The translations under genes were made by a program, and so were the position numbers. Of a stretch of 64,000 nt of DNA, positions 10,989 through 23,990 are shown piece by piece. Within the stretch, counting starts at the first letter, position 1. Every line of letters starts with the position of its first letter. The DNA is from Sphingomonas sp. LY54 (GTDB taxonomy: Bacteria; Pseudomonadota; Alphaproteobacteria; Sphingomonadales; Sphingomonadaceae): assembly GCF_035594035.1 (NCBI RefSeq), contig NZ_CP141588.1:310001-374000 (forward strand), written 5' to 3'. The notes beneath the pieces were generated by a model. That model made no database searches. It was given only the letters and a program-made list of their open reading frames with translations, and was not told the DNA's origin.

Positions 10989-11426
10989 TCAGCAGGCGCA
11001 TTTCTTCCGCGCCGGCTTGGGCCTGGTCGCCGCATACTCGGCTGCGCTCAGCGCGCCGTTGCGGTCGCCGTCGGCCTTGGCGAATTTCTCCGCCGTCTTC
11101 ACCGACCATTCCTCGAAGCTCAGGCTGCCGCTGCCGTCGGCGTCGAGCCTGGCGAAGGCCTTGCGGCGCGGCTCGAGCAATTCCGCGCGGGTGATGCGGC
11201 CGTCCTCGTCCTTGTCGGCGCGGGCGAAGCGTTTCTCCTCGCGGCTCTTCTCGGTCGCGGCCGGCGGCTCCGGGCGCGACGGCTGGAGCGGCGTCACCAG
11301 CGGCGCGGCCGCGGGCGCAGGCGCCGGCGGGATCACGCTCTCCGCGTCGGCCTGGCTTTTCCAGAGGAAGAAGCCTGCCGCAACCAGCAGCAAAGTGGCC
11401 GCCCCTCCGGCCAGCAAACGGGGCAT
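10989..11426 (-). CDS. EF-hand calcium-binding protein with N-terminal membrane anchor
   Basis: A 145-residue protein. Residues 1-21 form a hydrophobic signal or anchor segment (LLAGGAATLLLVAAGFFLW), followed by a Pro/Ala-rich linker. Three EF-hand loops are visible: DKDEDGRITRAE, DADGSGSLSFEE and DGDRNGALSAAE, each with Asp or Asn at positions 1, 3 and 5 and Glu at 12. The C-terminus ends KKCAC. The ribosome site GGGAGGAGG lies just upstream of the ATG. Most likely it is periplasmic and binds calcium; its partner is unknown. Confidence 0.85.
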   Translation of the reverse strand: MPRLLAGGAATLLLVAAGFFLWKSQADAESVIPPAPAPAAAPLVTPLQPSRPEPPAATEKSREEKRFARADKDEDGRITRAELLEPRRKAFARLDADGSGSLSFEEWSVKTAEKFAKADGDRNGALSAAEYAATRPKPARKKCAC

Positions 11427-11500
11427 CGCCTCCTCCCTTGTCGCGAGAGGCGAAACCTACAAGAAAAGTTTGGGAGGGTTCGAAAAGCCTCCTGATCGGA

Positions 11501-12154
11501 TCATTTGCCGGTGAGGCGATGGCCCAGCATGCGCAGCATCCGTCGCGGCGCGCCCTGCGGCTCGAGGTCGCCCACCGAGCCGGCGGCATCGCGCCAGGCG
11601 AGCGCGGCGAGCATGCCGAGCGGGCGCAGGGCCGACGGCCAGCGCGCCGCCGCTCCACGCTCGCGCGCTGCCGCGAGCGCCGCGCTTGCATCGGGTTCGC
11701 CGCTGTGGCGGGCGAGGTCGACGAGCGCCCACGCCTCCCCGCTCCGCTCCAGCGCGGCGTCGCTGCGGCCGCCGAGCAAGGTGGCGCTGTGCCGAAACAG
11801 CAACCGTCCCCGCGCCGCATAAAGGTCGAAATCGTCGCTTTCGAGCGCATGCTCATTGAGCAAGGCCGCCCAGCCCTGCTCCATCTCGGAGAGCGCGGCA
11901 CCCGTCACTCCGGCGGGCAGGACATGAGCGGCGAGCGCCTGCAGCACCGGCTCGGCTGGCGCGCGCTCGCGGTCGAGCTTGGCGAGCGCCTCGCGCCACC
12001 AGGCGAGCTTGATCTGGCTGATGAGCGGCTCGCGCCCGGTAGCGATCGCGGCGCCCAAAGCGGCATCGAGCCGCCACAAGGCCTCGACCGCGGCCCGCCG
12101 CCCGGCCGGCACATAGGCCAGAGCGAGCGTGCGGTCGGGATCGAGCGGCGTCAT
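11501..12154 (-). CDS. squalene/phytoene-synthase-like protein lacking catalytic Asp motifs
   Basis: A 217-residue protein with the fold signatures of the squalene/phytoene synthase family: ALAYVPAGRRAAVEALWRLD near the N-terminus and QIKLAWWREAL near residue 48. The first aspartate-rich motif (DxxxD) that binds prenyl diphosphate is absent (LDAALGAAI). It is also shorter than true synthases. It therefore resembles the NDUFAF6 group, linked in mitochondria to complex I assembly, rather than a carotenoid enzyme. It follows pdhB by 19 bases on the same strand and is probably co-transcribed. The functional assignment is an inference from family membership. Confidence 0.75.
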   Translation of the reverse strand: MTPLDPDRTLALAYVPAGRRAAVEALWRLDAALGAAIATGREPLISQIKLAWWREALAKLDRERAPAEPVLQALAAHVLPAGVTGAALSEMEQGWAALLNEHALESDDFDLYAARGRLLFRHSATLLGGRSDAALERSGEAWALVDLARHSGEPDASAALAAARERGAAARWPSALRPLGMLAALAWRDAAGSVGDLEPQGAPRRMLRMLGHRLTGK

Positions 12155-12173
12155 GGCGTCACGCCATTGTTTC

Positions 12174-13565
12174 TCAGCGATAGGTGACCTTCTTCGCCGC
12201 CGCGACGACGTCTTCGACCTTGATCAGCGCGAGCTTCTCGAGATTGGCGGCGCAGGGCAGCGGCACGTCCTCGTTGGTGACGCGCAGCACCGGGGCGTCG
12301 AGATCGTCGAAGCCCTGCTCCATCACCACGGCCATGATCTCGGACGAGATCGAGCAGACCGGCCAGCCTTCTTCGACGCAGACCAGGCGATTGGTCTTGG
12401 CGACGCTGTCGAGCACCGTGCGCGTGTCGAGCGGGCGCAGGGTGCGCAGGTCGATGACCTCGGCCTCGATGCCTTCGGCGGCGAGCTCCTCGGCCGCGTC
12501 GAGCGCAACGCCGACGCCGATCGAATAGCTTACCAGGGTGACGTCCTTGCCCTCGCGAGCGACCCGCGCCTTGCCGATCGGCAGGACATAATCGTCGAGC
12601 TTGGGAACCTCGAAGCTCTGGCCGTAAAGCAATTCGTTCTCGAGGAATACGACCGGATCTTCAGACCGGATGGCAGCTTTCAGCAGGCCCTTGGCGTCGG
12701 CCGCGCTATAGGGCGCGATGACGACCAGGCCGGGGACGTTGGCGTACCAGGGGGCGTAATTCTGGCTGTGCTGCGCGCCGACGCGCGAGGCGGCACCGTT
12801 CGGGCCGCGGAACACCATCGGACAGCGCATCTGGCCGCCGGACATATAGTTGGTCTTGGCGGCCGAATTGATGATGTGGTCGATCGCCTGCATGGCGAAG
12901 TTGAACGTCATGAACTCGATGATCGGGCGCAGGCCGCCCATCGCCGCGCCGGTGCCAACGCCGGCAAAGCCATATTCGGTGATCGGCGTGTCGATCACGC
13001 GGCCTGCGCCGAACTCGTCGAGCAGGCCCTGGGTGACCTTGTAGGCGCCCTGATATTCGGCGACTTCCTCGCCCATCACGAACACGCGCTCGTCGGCGCG
13101 CATTTCCTCGGCCATCGCGTCGCGCAGCGCTTCGCGGACCGTGGTGCGGACCATTTCGGTTCCCGCCGGCATCTCCGGATCGACGCGCAGGCTGGCCGGC
13201 GCCTTCTCGGGCTTTGCCGCGACGGCGACATGGGCCTGCTGCTCGGAGGCTTCCTCCGCCTGGGCCACCGGCGCAGCGGGCGCCTCGGCCGGGGCGGCAA
13301 CGCCGACGTCGGCGGCATTCTCGCCCTCGGTGGCCATGATCGCGATCACGGTGCCGACCTTCACCTCGTCGGTGCCTTCCGGAACGACGATCCGGGCGAT
13401 CGTGCCCTCGTCGACGGCCTCGAACTCCATCGTCGCCTTGTCGGTCTCGATCTCGGCCAGGATGGTGCCGGAGACGACCTCGTCGCCTTCCTTCACCAGC
13501 CACTTGGCAAGCGTGCCTTCCTCCATGGTCGGGGAAAGCGCGGGCATCTTCAGTTCGATCGGCAT
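12174..13565 (-). CDS. pdhB: pyruvate dehydrogenase E1 component beta subunit with lipoyl domain
   Basis: The beta half of the E1 heterotetramer that decarboxylates pyruvate. Residues 1-78 are a biotinyl/lipoyl domain, with the lipoylated lysine in [13 protein letters not shown]. An Ala/Pro/Glu linker leads to the transketolase-like region starting near [15 protein letters not shown]. The lipoyl fusion to E1-beta is known in alphaproteobacteria such as Zymomonas and rhizobia. Its ATG overlaps the pdhA stop by one base (TGATG), indicating translational coupling. The length of 463 residues agrees with lipoyl-fused homologues. The E2 and E3 genes are not in this window. Confidence 0.97.
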   Translation of the reverse strand: MPIELKMPALSPTMEEGTLAKWLVKEGDEVVSGTILAEIETDKATMEFEAVDEGTIARIVVPEGTDEVKVGTVIAIMATEGENAADVGVAAPAEAPAAPVAQAEEASEQQAHVAVAAKPEKAPASLRVDPEMPAGTEMVRTTVREALRDAMAEEMRADERVFVMGEEVAEYQGAYKVTQGLLDEFGAGRVIDTPITEYGFAGVGTGAAMGGLRPIIEFMTFNFAMQAIDHIINSAAKTNYMSGGQMRCPMVFRGPNGAASRVGAQHSQNYAPWYANVPGLVVIAPYSAADAKGLLKAAIRSEDPVVFLENELLYGQSFEVPKLDDYVLPIGKARVAREGKDVTLVSYSIGVGVALDAAEELAAEGIEAEVIDLRTLRPLDTRTVLDSVAKTNRLVCVEEGWPVCSISSEIMAVVMEQGFDDLDAPVLRVTNEDVPLPCAANLEKLALIKVEDVVAAAKKVTYR

Positions 13566-14626
13566 CAGTAGGTCTCGACCAGCACGTCGGTGTAAAGTTC
13601 GTCAGCCGCCGGCTCGGGCGACTGCTCGGCGAAATCGGCGGACTCGGCGACGATCTGGCGGATATTCTTGTCGATCGTCTTCAGTTCGTCCTCGCTGACG
13701 CCCAGCGCTTCTAGTTCGCGCTTCGCCGCCTCGATCGGGTCGGACTTGTCGCGCACCGACTGCACTTCCTCGCGCGAACGGTATTTGGCCGGGTCGGACA
13801 TCGAGTGGCCGCGATAACGATAGGTCTTGAACTCGAGCAGGATCGGGCCCTTGCCACCGCGCACCCATTCGAGCGCCGTGGTGGCGGCGCCGCGCACCGC
13901 GAGCACGTCCATGCCGTCGACCTGCAGGCCCGGGATGCGGAAGCTCTCGCCGCGCTTGTAGAACTGGTCCTCGGACGAAGCACGGTTCACGCTCGTGCCC
14001 ATCGCATATTGGTTGTTCTCGATCACGAAGATGATCGGGAGGTTCCAGAGCTGGGCCATGTTGAAGCTCTCGTACACCTGGCCCTGGTTGGCCGCGCCGT
14101 CGCCGAAATAAGCGAGGCAGACGCCACCGTCGTTGCTGTACTTGTGCTTGAAGGCGAGGCCGGTGCCGAGGCTGACCTGGGCGCCGACGATGCCGTGGCC
14201 GCCGTAGAACTTATGCTCCACGGAGAACATGTGCATCGAGCCGCCCTTGCCCTTCGAGATGCCGGCCTGGCGGCCGGTGAGCTCGGCCATGATGACGTTG
14301 GGATCGATGCCGTAGGCGAGCATGTGGCCATGGTCGCGATAGCCGGTGATGACCGAGTCCTTGCCGATCTCGAGCGCCGACTGGAGGCCGACCGCGACCG
14401 CTTCCTGGCCGATATAGAGGTGGCAGAAGCCGCCGATCAGGCCGAGGCCGTAAAGCTGGCCCGCGCGCTCCTCGAAGCGGCGGATGAGCAGCATCTGGCG
14501 ATAGAATTCGAGCATCTCGGCCTTGTCGGCCTTGTGCCGCTGCGGCTCGGGCGGGCGCTCCCGGTTGGGGATCGCCGGCGCGGCGGCCGTAGCGTCTGCA
14601 CGTTTCGAAGAGGATGGCTTGGCCAC
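13565..14626 (-). CDS. pdhA: pyruvate dehydrogenase E1 component alpha subunit
   Basis: The thiamine-diphosphate-binding alpha subunit of pyruvate dehydrogenase, 353 residues. The TPP motif is clear: [19 protein letters not shown], ending in the [10 protein letters not shown] segment. [21 protein letters not shown] and the phosphorylation-loop-like [19 protein letters not shown] are family hallmarks. The first 30 residues are a Lys/Pro/Ala-rich extension. It heads the pdhA-pdhB pair, with a one-base overlap. The 123-base gap to ftsB probably carries the pdh promoter. Confidence 0.97.
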   Translation of the reverse strand: MAKPSSSKRADATAAAPAIPNRERPPEPQRHKADKAEMLEFYRQMLLIRRFEERAGQLYGLGLIGGFCHLYIGQEAVAVGLQSALEIGKDSVITGYRDHGHMLAYGIDPNVIMAELTGRQAGISKGKGGSMHMFSVEHKFYGGHGIVGAQVSLGTGLAFKHKYSNDGGVCLAYFGDGAANQGQVYESFNMAQLWNLPIIFVIENNQYAMGTSVNRASSEDQFYKRGESFRIPGLQVDGMDVLAVRGAATTALEWVRGGKGPILLEFKTYRYRGHSMSDPAKYRSREEVQSVRDKSDPIEAAKRELEALGVSEDELKTIDKNIRQIVAESADFAEQSPEPAADELYTDVLVETY

Positions 14627-14749
14627 GATTCAGGCCCTTCCCTAGGTCCGTTTCTGGTTAGTCGCCGGACCCTATGGCTGCAAAGTGCGGGCGGTGCAAC
14701 AGCGGCTAGCCGCAGCCGCGAGGCACGGACTTGGCAGGGATGACGGCGC

Positions 14750-15067
14750 TTACTCGGTGATCGGGATGACGACTTCGTCGGGGCGGACGAGGCCGAGCTG
14801 GCTGCGCACCATCTCGTCGGCCAGATCGGGATCGGCCTTGCGCGGATCAAGCAGGTCGGCGCGATGGGCGAGCTTGGCCTTATGCTCCTCGAGCTGGGCC
14901 AGTTCGACCGCGCGCTCCACCTTGAGGCGGCGATAATCGCCCCACGACAGGATGCCGTTCGACCCCACGATCGCATAGCCGAGGAAGTTGGCGATGATGA
15001 GCACGGCCAGCGCCGGAAGCGCCGCCCGCTTGATCATCGCCACAGTCCGGAGTGTGCCCGCCTTCAT
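14750..15067 (-). CDS. ftsB: FtsB/DivIC-family septum formation initiator
   Basis: A 105-residue bitopic cell-division protein. After a short basic N-terminus, residues about 12-31 (IKRAALPALAVLIIANFLGY) form one membrane helix. Next come a Gly/Asn turn (GSNGILSWGDY) and a coiled coil (RLKVERAVELAQLEEHKAKL). This layout and the eno-ftsB order are typical; FtsB links FtsL and FtsQ in the divisome. The start is ambiguous between ATG 15067 and ATG 15037; neither has a strong ribosome site. It lies 32 bases downstream of eno and is probably in the same transcript. Confidence 0.85.
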   Translation of the reverse strand: MKAGTLRTVAMIKRAALPALAVLIIANFLGYAIVGSNGILSWGDYRRLKVERAVELAQLEEHKAKLAHRADLLDPRKADPDLADEMVRSQLGLVRPDEVVIPITE

Positions 15068-15099
15068 GGATTAACCAGAATCAGTTTATCGCTTGGGAA

Positions 15100-16389
<1,290 letters not shown>

Positions 16390-16473
16390 TTACGGCCTCG
16401 TTATGAGCTAGGATCGGCGATACGCGCGGCTTAGTGGCGAGCTTCCGGCGAAGCAACTTTCCTTTCCGGCCAC

Positions 16474-16499
16474 GGAACGGAAGTTCGACCGCAAGTGTT
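16474..16499 (+). promoter_or_regulatory. candidate EcfG (general stress sigma) promoter
   Basis: GGAAC at 16474-16478 is followed after 17 nt by TGTT (16496-16499), close to the alphaproteobacterial EcfG consensus GGAAC-N16/17-CGTT. It lies 48 bases before the first ATG of a four-gene membrane operon, in the correct orientation. A GGAGG ribosome site precedes that ATG. The assignment is by motif and context only. Confidence 0.55.
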
Positions 16500-16546
16500 T
16501 CGAGTCGCAAGAGGATTAGTCATCAAAACCCTGGAGGAAACAGTCC

Positions 16547-17179
16547 ATGCCCCCTCGCAATTCCGAGCTGCCTGAAGGCACCGACCACATCATCAACGGC
16601 GCCATGGCCACCACCAGCGACAGCGGCGCGGAGCCGGGATCGGGCGGCGGCTTCGTGGGCAGCGCCGGTGCCGACGATACCGGCGGCACCGCGGCTGGGT
16701 CCTCGACCGCCCCGGTCAAGCAGCAGCTGCGCGACAGCGCCAACTCCCTGCGCGACCAGGCCGGCTCCAAGGCCCGCGAATATGCCGAAGACGGCAAGCA
16801 GCGCGCCACCACCGCGCTCGCAGACTTCTCGCGCGTGGTGAACGAAGCCGCCGATTCGATCGACGAGCGTCTGGGCGAACAATATGGCCGCTATGCCCGC
16901 CAGGCCGCGGACGCGGTTTCGGGCTATGCCGACACGCTCCGCAACAAGCAGGTCGACGAGCTCTATGACGACGCCCGCAACCTCGTCCGCAAGAGCCCGG
17001 CCGTGGCGATCGGCGTGGCGGCCGCCGTCGGCTTCGCGCTGGTGCGCCTCGTCAAGGCCGGCATGCCGGAGCAGGAAGGCGATCGCGACGTGAGCTTCAC
17101 GCCCGATCCGAGCCTCGGCGCGGACAGCGGCGGCACGTCCGGCGCCAGCTCGGCCGGCGGCCCGGCCACGGGAGCCTGA
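16547..17179 (+). CDS. DUF883/ElaB-like membrane-anchored helical protein
   Basis: A 210-residue protein of unknown function. The N-terminal 55 residues are Gly/Ser/Thr-rich and likely disordered. Residues about 60-150 form a long charged amphipathic helix (SLRDQAGSKAREYAEDGKQR and on). This is followed by NLVRKSPAVAIGVAAAVGFAL, a single membrane helix typical of the C-terminal anchor of ElaB/YqjD-type proteins. The tail is again disordered. The ribosome site TGGAGGAAA precedes ATG. It is the first gene of an operon with three further small membrane genes, behind an EcfG-like promoter, suggesting an envelope role under stress. E. coli YqjD binds ribosomes in stationary phase; transferring that role here is speculative. 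Confidence 0.8.
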   Translation: MPPRNSELPEGTDHIINGAMATTSDSGAEPGSGGGFVGSAGADDTGGTAAGSSTAPVKQQLRDSANSLRDQAGSKAREYAEDGKQRATTALADFSRVVNEAADSIDERLGEQYGRYARQAADAVSGYADTLRNKQVDELYDDARNLVRKSPAVAIGVAAAVGFALVRLVKAGMPEQEGDRDVSFTPDPSLGADSGGTSGASSAGGPATGA

Positions 17180-17181
17180 CG

Positions 17182-17568
17182 TTGGACGCGAGGGTGGAAA
17201 CCCCGCAGACGGAGAGTTCGATCGGCGACCTGTTCCATCAGCTCGTCGGCGACGGCAAGGCGTATGTCAGCGCGGAGGTCAATCTCTACAAGGAGATAGC
17301 ACGCCACCGCGCTGCCCAGGCCAAGGCCGGCGTGGCGGCGTTGGTGGCGGGCGCGGTGCTCGCTCTGTCGGGGCTGATCGCCTTCATGGTCGGGCTGGTG
17401 ATGGGGCTCGCGCCCCTCGTCGGCCCGGTTCTGGGCGGGCTGATCGTGCTCGCAGTGTCCGGGCTCATCGCCTTCCTGCTGGTCCGCTTCGGCGCCGCGC
17501 GCATGGCGGCACTGAGCGGAACGCCCGAGGAAAAGGCCGCGCTCGCGGCCGGGGAGAACCGGCCATGA
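17182..17568 (+). CDS. phage-holin-superfamily (DUF1469) membrane protein
   Basis: A 128-residue inner-membrane protein with two membrane helices: AAQAKAGVAALVAGAVLALS-type (about residues 45-72) and PVLGGLIVLAVSGLIAFLLV (about 78-103). The N-terminal helix contains LFHQLVGDGKAYVSAEVNLYKE, the usual lead of this family. Despite the family name there is no phage context; such proteins are common in chromosomal stress or envelope operons. TTG at 17182, two bases after the previous stop, is the likely start, with GGAG upstream; GTG at 17194 is the alternative. The 3' end overlaps the next gene by four bases (ATGA). Confidence 0.8.
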   Translation: MDARVETPQTESSIGDLFHQLVGDGKAYVSAEVNLYKEIARHRAAQAKAGVAALVAGAVLALSGLIAFMVGLVMGLAPLVGPVLGGLIVLAVSGLIAFLLVRFGAARMAALSGTPEEKAALAAGENRP

Positions 17569-17957
17569 AGCAGGACAGCGTGAGGCTCGAACGCGCTCAG
17601 CGCGAAGTCGTCCAGGCCCGGCAGCGGGTGCAGTCGACGCTCGGCGCGCTGCAGTACCGTCTGAAGCCCGGCACCCTCGCCCATAACGCCTGGGACGGCG
17701 TCCGCGAGAAAAGCGGCGCGATTGCCGATGACGCCATGACGGCGGTGAAGGAACGCCCCGGCACCGTGTCCGGCGTCGTTGCCGGCATCGTCCTGTTCCT
17801 GGCACGCGAGCCATTGTGGCGCTTCGCCTCGGGCCTGTTCGCCGGCCGCGGCGACGAGCCGCCCGGCACGATCCACGCCAATCTCGACCATGATCCAGAC
17901 TATGACCTCACCGCTCCGCGGGTGAAGAGGTCCCAATATGAAGGAGTGAGCGCATGA
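17565..17957 (+). CDS. DUF3618 family membrane protein
   Basis: A 130-residue protein. The N-terminal VRLERAQREVVQARQRVQST followed by LGALQYRLKPGTLA matches the DUF3618 pattern of a charged helix and a short Leu-rich turn. One membrane helix follows (GTVSGVVAGIVLFLA, about residues 66-82), then a polar tail. It is coupled to both neighbours by four-base ATGA overlaps, so it is surely part of the operon. DUF3618, DUF1469 and DUF883-like genes often occur together; no biochemical activity is known to me. Confidence 0.8.
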   Translation: MKQDSVRLERAQREVVQARQRVQSTLGALQYRLKPGTLAHNAWDGVREKSGAIADDAMTAVKERPGTVSGVVAGIVLFLAREPLWRFASGLFAGRGDEPPGTIHANLDHDPDYDLTAPRVKRSQYEGVSA

Positions 17958-18475
17958 CGACGACGACCGAAAACACACGCGGCGACAACGCGGGCACCAA
18001 CGAAGGAGGCCGCCTCTCGGCTGCCGCAAGCCGCGTCCGCGAGACGGCGACGACCGCCCGCTCGCGCGCCGGTGACGCCTATGGCGCTGCCCGCGAGCGC
18101 ACCGCCACCGCCTACAGCACGGCCCGCGAGAACGCTTCGCGCGCCACCCGCAAGACTGCCGACGGCATCGATTCCAACCCGGTCGGCGCGCTGGTCGGCG
18201 GGCTCGCGATCGGCGCCCTGCTCGCCGCCGTGCTGCCGCGCAGCCGCCGCGAGCAGGAATTGCTCGGCGATTACGGCCGCCGCGTCACCGACACTGCGCG
18301 CGAAGCAGCGAAGGCCGCTCGCGAGGCGGGCACCGAAAAGCTCGACGAGCTCGGTCTCAGCAAGGACGCCGCCAAGCAGAAGCTCAACGAACTCGCCAGC
18401 AATGCCGGCGAGGCCGTACGCACCTCGGCCGGCGCCGCAGCGCAGACGCTGAAAGGCGGATCGCAGCCCCAATAA
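17954..18475 (+). CDS. alanine-rich helical membrane protein, last gene of stress operon
   Basis: A 173-residue protein without a recognised domain. Residues 1-70 are Thr/Ala/Arg-rich with heptad-like repeats (TARSRAGDAYGAARERTATA). A short hydrophobic hairpin (NPVGALVGGLAIGALLAAVL, about 77-96) is followed by a charged helix with alternating Ala and Lys/Glu. The architecture mirrors the first gene of the operon: helix, short anchor, helix. It overlaps the preceding gene by ATGA. A late-embryogenesis-abundant-like composition fits a membrane-protective role, but this is inference. Confidence 0.75.
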   Translation: MTTTTENTRGDNAGTNEGGRLSAAASRVRETATTARSRAGDAYGAARERTATAYSTARENASRATRKTADGIDSNPVGALVGGLAIGALLAAVLPRSRREQELLGDYGRRVTDTAREAAKAAREAGTEKLDELGLSKDAAKQKLNELASNAGEAVRTSAGAAAQTLKGGSQPQ

Positions 18476-18486
18476 GCCTTCGCACC

Positions 18487-18536
18487 GCGCGCCCAGGGAC
18501 TGGACTTCCCCAAGGGAATCCGGAACTTGGGCGCGC
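18487..18536 (+). terminator. structured intergenic hairpin after the membrane operon
   Basis: GCGCGCCCA (18487-18495) pairs perfectly with TGGGCGCGC (18528-18536). A second small hairpin, TTCCC-CAA-GGGAA, sits in the loop. It lies 11 bases after the operon stop. A T run follows at 18547-18550, so it could act as a terminator. Confidence 0.45.
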
Positions 18537-18547
18537 GCCCGTGCGTC
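18522..18547 (+). promoter_or_regulatory. weak EcfG-like promoter match before mlaC
   Basis: GGAAC (18522-18526) and CGTC (18544-18547) are separated by 17 nt, one mismatch from GGAAC-N17-CGTT. The -35 half lies inside the hairpin arm at 18487-18536, and the ATG of mlaC follows 26 bases after the -10. Either the match is fortuitous or mlaC is also stress-induced. Confidence 0.3.
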
Positions 18548-18573
18548 TTTGGGGGTCCAAGGAGAATCTATTG

Positions 18574-19155
18574 ATGCGATTGATCACCAAGTCCGGCGCC
18601 GCCTTCGTGCTCGCGGCCGTCGCCCTTACCGCCCCGGCCCAGGCCGCGGTCGACAACAGCGATCCGGGCCGTTTCGTGCAGAGCCTCGCCCAGACCGGCT
18701 TCGGCGTCCTGAAGGGCAACCGCGCCTCGGCGCGCGGCCAGTTCCGCTCGCTCCTGTCGCAGCATTTTGCCGTCGAGACGATCGGCGACCGGCTGATCCA
18801 GCGCTGGCGTCCGACTTTGAAGCCGGCCCAGTACCAGGCCTACAAGTCCGCTTTCCCGAGCTTCATCGTCGGCACCTATGCCGACCGTCTCTACGATTAT
18901 GCCAATGCCAGCATCAAGGTCGTCCGGGTCCAGAATCAGGGCAATAGTTCGGCGGTGCTGACGCAGGTTACCAAGCCCGGCGCCCGCCCGGCCAACGCCG
19001 TCTGGACAGTCACCAAGAGCGGCGATGGTTACAAGGTAACGAATCTCACCGTAAATGGCGTGAACTTGGCCGTGGCCCAACGCGCCGACTTCGATTCCTA
19101 CGTTCAGCGCAACGGCTTCGACGCGCTCGTCGCCTTCATGAAAAGGCGCGGCTAA
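18574..19155 (+). CDS. mlaC: MlaC-type phospholipid-binding periplasmic protein
   Basis: A 193-residue periplasmic shuttle of the Mla system, which moves phospholipids between outer and inner membranes. The signal peptide is ITKSGAAFVLAAVALTAPAQA, cut after AQA (about residue 22). The mature part shows the Ttg2D/MlaC pattern: FVQSLAQTGFGVLKGN, an FRSLLSQHFAVETIG segment, YQAYKSAFPSFIVGTYADRL and VWTVTKSGDGYKVTNL. ATG 18574 follows AAGGAGA. mlaFED are not nearby, which is usual when mlaC is separate. A position immediately after a stress-membrane operon suggests an envelope-maintenance locus. Confidence 0.85.
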   Translation: MRLITKSGAAFVLAAVALTAPAQAAVDNSDPGRFVQSLAQTGFGVLKGNRASARGQFRSLLSQHFAVETIGDRLIQRWRPTLKPAQYQAYKSAFPSFIVGTYADRLYDYANASIKVVRVQNQGNSSAVLTQVTKPGARPANAVWTVTKSGDGYKVTNLTVNGVNLAVAQRADFDSYVQRNGFDALVAFMKRRG

Positions 19156-19226
19156 GCCACTCTCCCGGCTTGCCTCGGTTGGCGATCGTGCTAGGCGGTC
19201 GCCAACCCCAAAGGATCGAGGCGAAC

Positions 19227-19457
19227 ATGAGCAAAATGCATCTGGTATTCGGCGGACGCGTCAAGGATCCGCAAGGCCTGGACTTCGTCGACCTGCCCTC
19301 CGTGCACCTGGTCGGCCTGTTCCCCGATTATGCGAGCGCGGTCGACGCCTGGCGCGCCAACGCCCAGCGCACCGTCGACGATGCCGAGATGAAATATGTG
19401 GTGGTGCACCTCCACCGCCTGCTCGAGCCGTCGCTGGCCGAAGTCAGCCAGGGCTAA
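19227..19457 (+). CDS. DUF4170 family small protein
   Basis: A 76-residue soluble protein. LVFGGRVKDPQG near the start, VGLFPDYASAVDAWRANAQR in the middle and TVDDAEMKYVVVHLHRLLEP near the end match the DUF4170 pattern common in alphaproteobacteria. Function is unknown. GAGG lies just upstream of ATG 19227. It converges with the rhomboid gene, with only six bases between stop codons. Confidence 0.8.
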   Translation: MSKMHLVFGGRVKDPQGLDFVDLPSVHLVGLFPDYASAVDAWRANAQRTVDDAEMKYVVVHLHRLLEPSLAEVSQG

Positions 19458-19463
19458 GCCGCC

Positions 19464-20105
19464 TTACGCCTTGCGGTAGCGGAGCAGCAGCAAGGGCGTG
19501 GTGAGCGCGAAGCCGGCAAAGAAGCCGCCGATATGGGCGGCGACCGCAACCGGCTGCGCGGTCCCGCTCGCGACGAACCCGAACATCAGCTGCAGCACGA
19601 TCCAGGCCGCGCCCATCCAGGCAACGTTGAGCCAACGCGCCAGCACCGGATGCGCCACATTCACGCGGTTGCGGCTGAACAGCAGGGCATAGGCGCCGAA
19701 TACCCCCGACACCGCCCCGCTCGCCCCGATCATCAGCGCCGCGCTGCCCGGCGCCGACAGCAACATCGCCGCCGCCGCGACATAGGCCGAGACCACGTAG
19801 AGGATCACGATCCCGCGCGCGCCCAGGATCGCCTCCGCCGCGCGGCCGCAGAAGAGCAGCATCAGCAGGTTGAAGGCGAGATGGACGAAATTGCCGTGGA
19901 CGAGGGTCGCGGTGAGCGGCGTCAGCCAGACCGGCGCCAGCCCCTCGGCGCTGATCGAGCCATCGAGCCGGGCCGGAATGAAGGCGCCCCACACGGCCGC
20001 GTCCATCTCCCGCCCGAGCAGCATCGGCACGATCCAGGCCAGCGCGGTCGCGACCGCGATGGCGAGCGTCGCGCGCGCCTTGGTCCAGCTTTGCGGCGGG
20101 CGCAA
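19464..20105 (-). CDS. rhomboid family intramembrane serine protease
   Basis: A 213-residue membrane protein with about six transmembrane helices. The catalytic serine is in GASGAVSGVFGAY and the histidine in AHIGGFFAGF. HGNFVHLAFNLLML supplies the His and Asn residues that form the oxyanion region of bacterial rhomboids. The family cleaves single-span membrane proteins within the bilayer; the target is unknown. It sits two bases after the greA stop and is probably co-transcribed with it. Confidence 0.9.
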   Translation of the reverse strand: MRPPQSWTKARATLAIAVATALAWIVPMLLGREMDAAVWGAFIPARLDGSISAEGLAPVWLTPLTATLVHGNFVHLAFNLLMLLFCGRAAEAILGARGIVILYVVSAYVAAAAMLLSAPGSAALMIGASGAVSGVFGAYALLFSRNRVNVAHPVLARWLNVAWMGAAWIVLQLMFGFVASGTAQPVAVAAHIGGFFAGFALTTPLLLLRYRKA

Positions 20106-20106
20106 T

Positions 20107-20586
20107 TTAGATGAACTCGACCTTCTCGATCGAATAATATTTGTCGCCCGACGGCGCCGAGACCTCGACGTCCTCGCCGACGCTGCGGCCGATCAGCGCG
20201 CGGCCGAGCGGAGACGAATAAGAGATACGGCCGATCTTGGCGTCGGCCTCGGTCTGGCCGACGATCTGATACTTGATCGGCTTGTCATGCTCGTCGAGCA
20301 GATGGACGGTGGCGCCGAACACGACCTTGTCGCCCGACAAAGTCTTCGGATCGATCACCATCGCCCGGCTCAGCCGATCGTCGATGTCGGCGATTTGCGC
20401 CTCGACCTGGCCCTGCCGCTCCTTGGCGGCATGATATTCGGCATTTTCCGAAAGGTCGCCGTGAGCACGCGCTTCTTCAATTGCGTCGATGATCGCCGGA
20501 CGCTCGACAGTTTTCAGGTGCCGGACTTCGGTCTGCAGCTTCTCATAGCCTTCGGCCAGCATCGGCATCTTGTCTACCGTCGCCAT
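20107..20586 (-). CDS. greA: transcription elongation factor GreA
   Basis: Rescues backtracked RNA polymerase by stimulating transcript cleavage through the secondary channel. The 159 residues show the N-terminal coiled coil with its acidic tip ([20 protein letters not shown]) and the C-terminal globular domain ([18 protein letters not shown], then [13 protein letters not shown]). ATG 20586 was chosen by family N-terminus and an AAGGCAG ribosome site; an upstream in-frame ATG adds six residues. It follows carB on the same strand after 74 bases. Confidence 0.96.
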   Translation of the reverse strand: MATVDKMPMLAEGYEKLQTEVRHLKTVERPAIIDAIEEARAHGDLSENAEYHAAKERQGQVEAQIADIDDRLSRAMVIDPKTLSGDKVVFGATVHLLDEHDKPIKYQIVGQTEADAKIGRISYSSPLGRALIGRSVGEDVEVSAPSGDKYYSIEKVEFI

Positions 20587-20660
20587 TTCACTGCCTTTCG
20601 TCAAAACTTCTTCTCGGCGGACTTGGAAAAGGCCACCTCTTCGAGATCAAATTGTCTGGA

Positions 20661-23989
<3,329 letters not shown>

Positions 23990-23990
<1 letters not shown>

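Noticed and set aside
16547..18475. Possible prophage remnant because of a holin-family gene
   Set aside because: No integrase, capsid, tail or lysis genes are present. The DUF1469 holin superfamily is common in chromosomal operons, and the genes are tightly coupled to DUF883/DUF3618-like genes.
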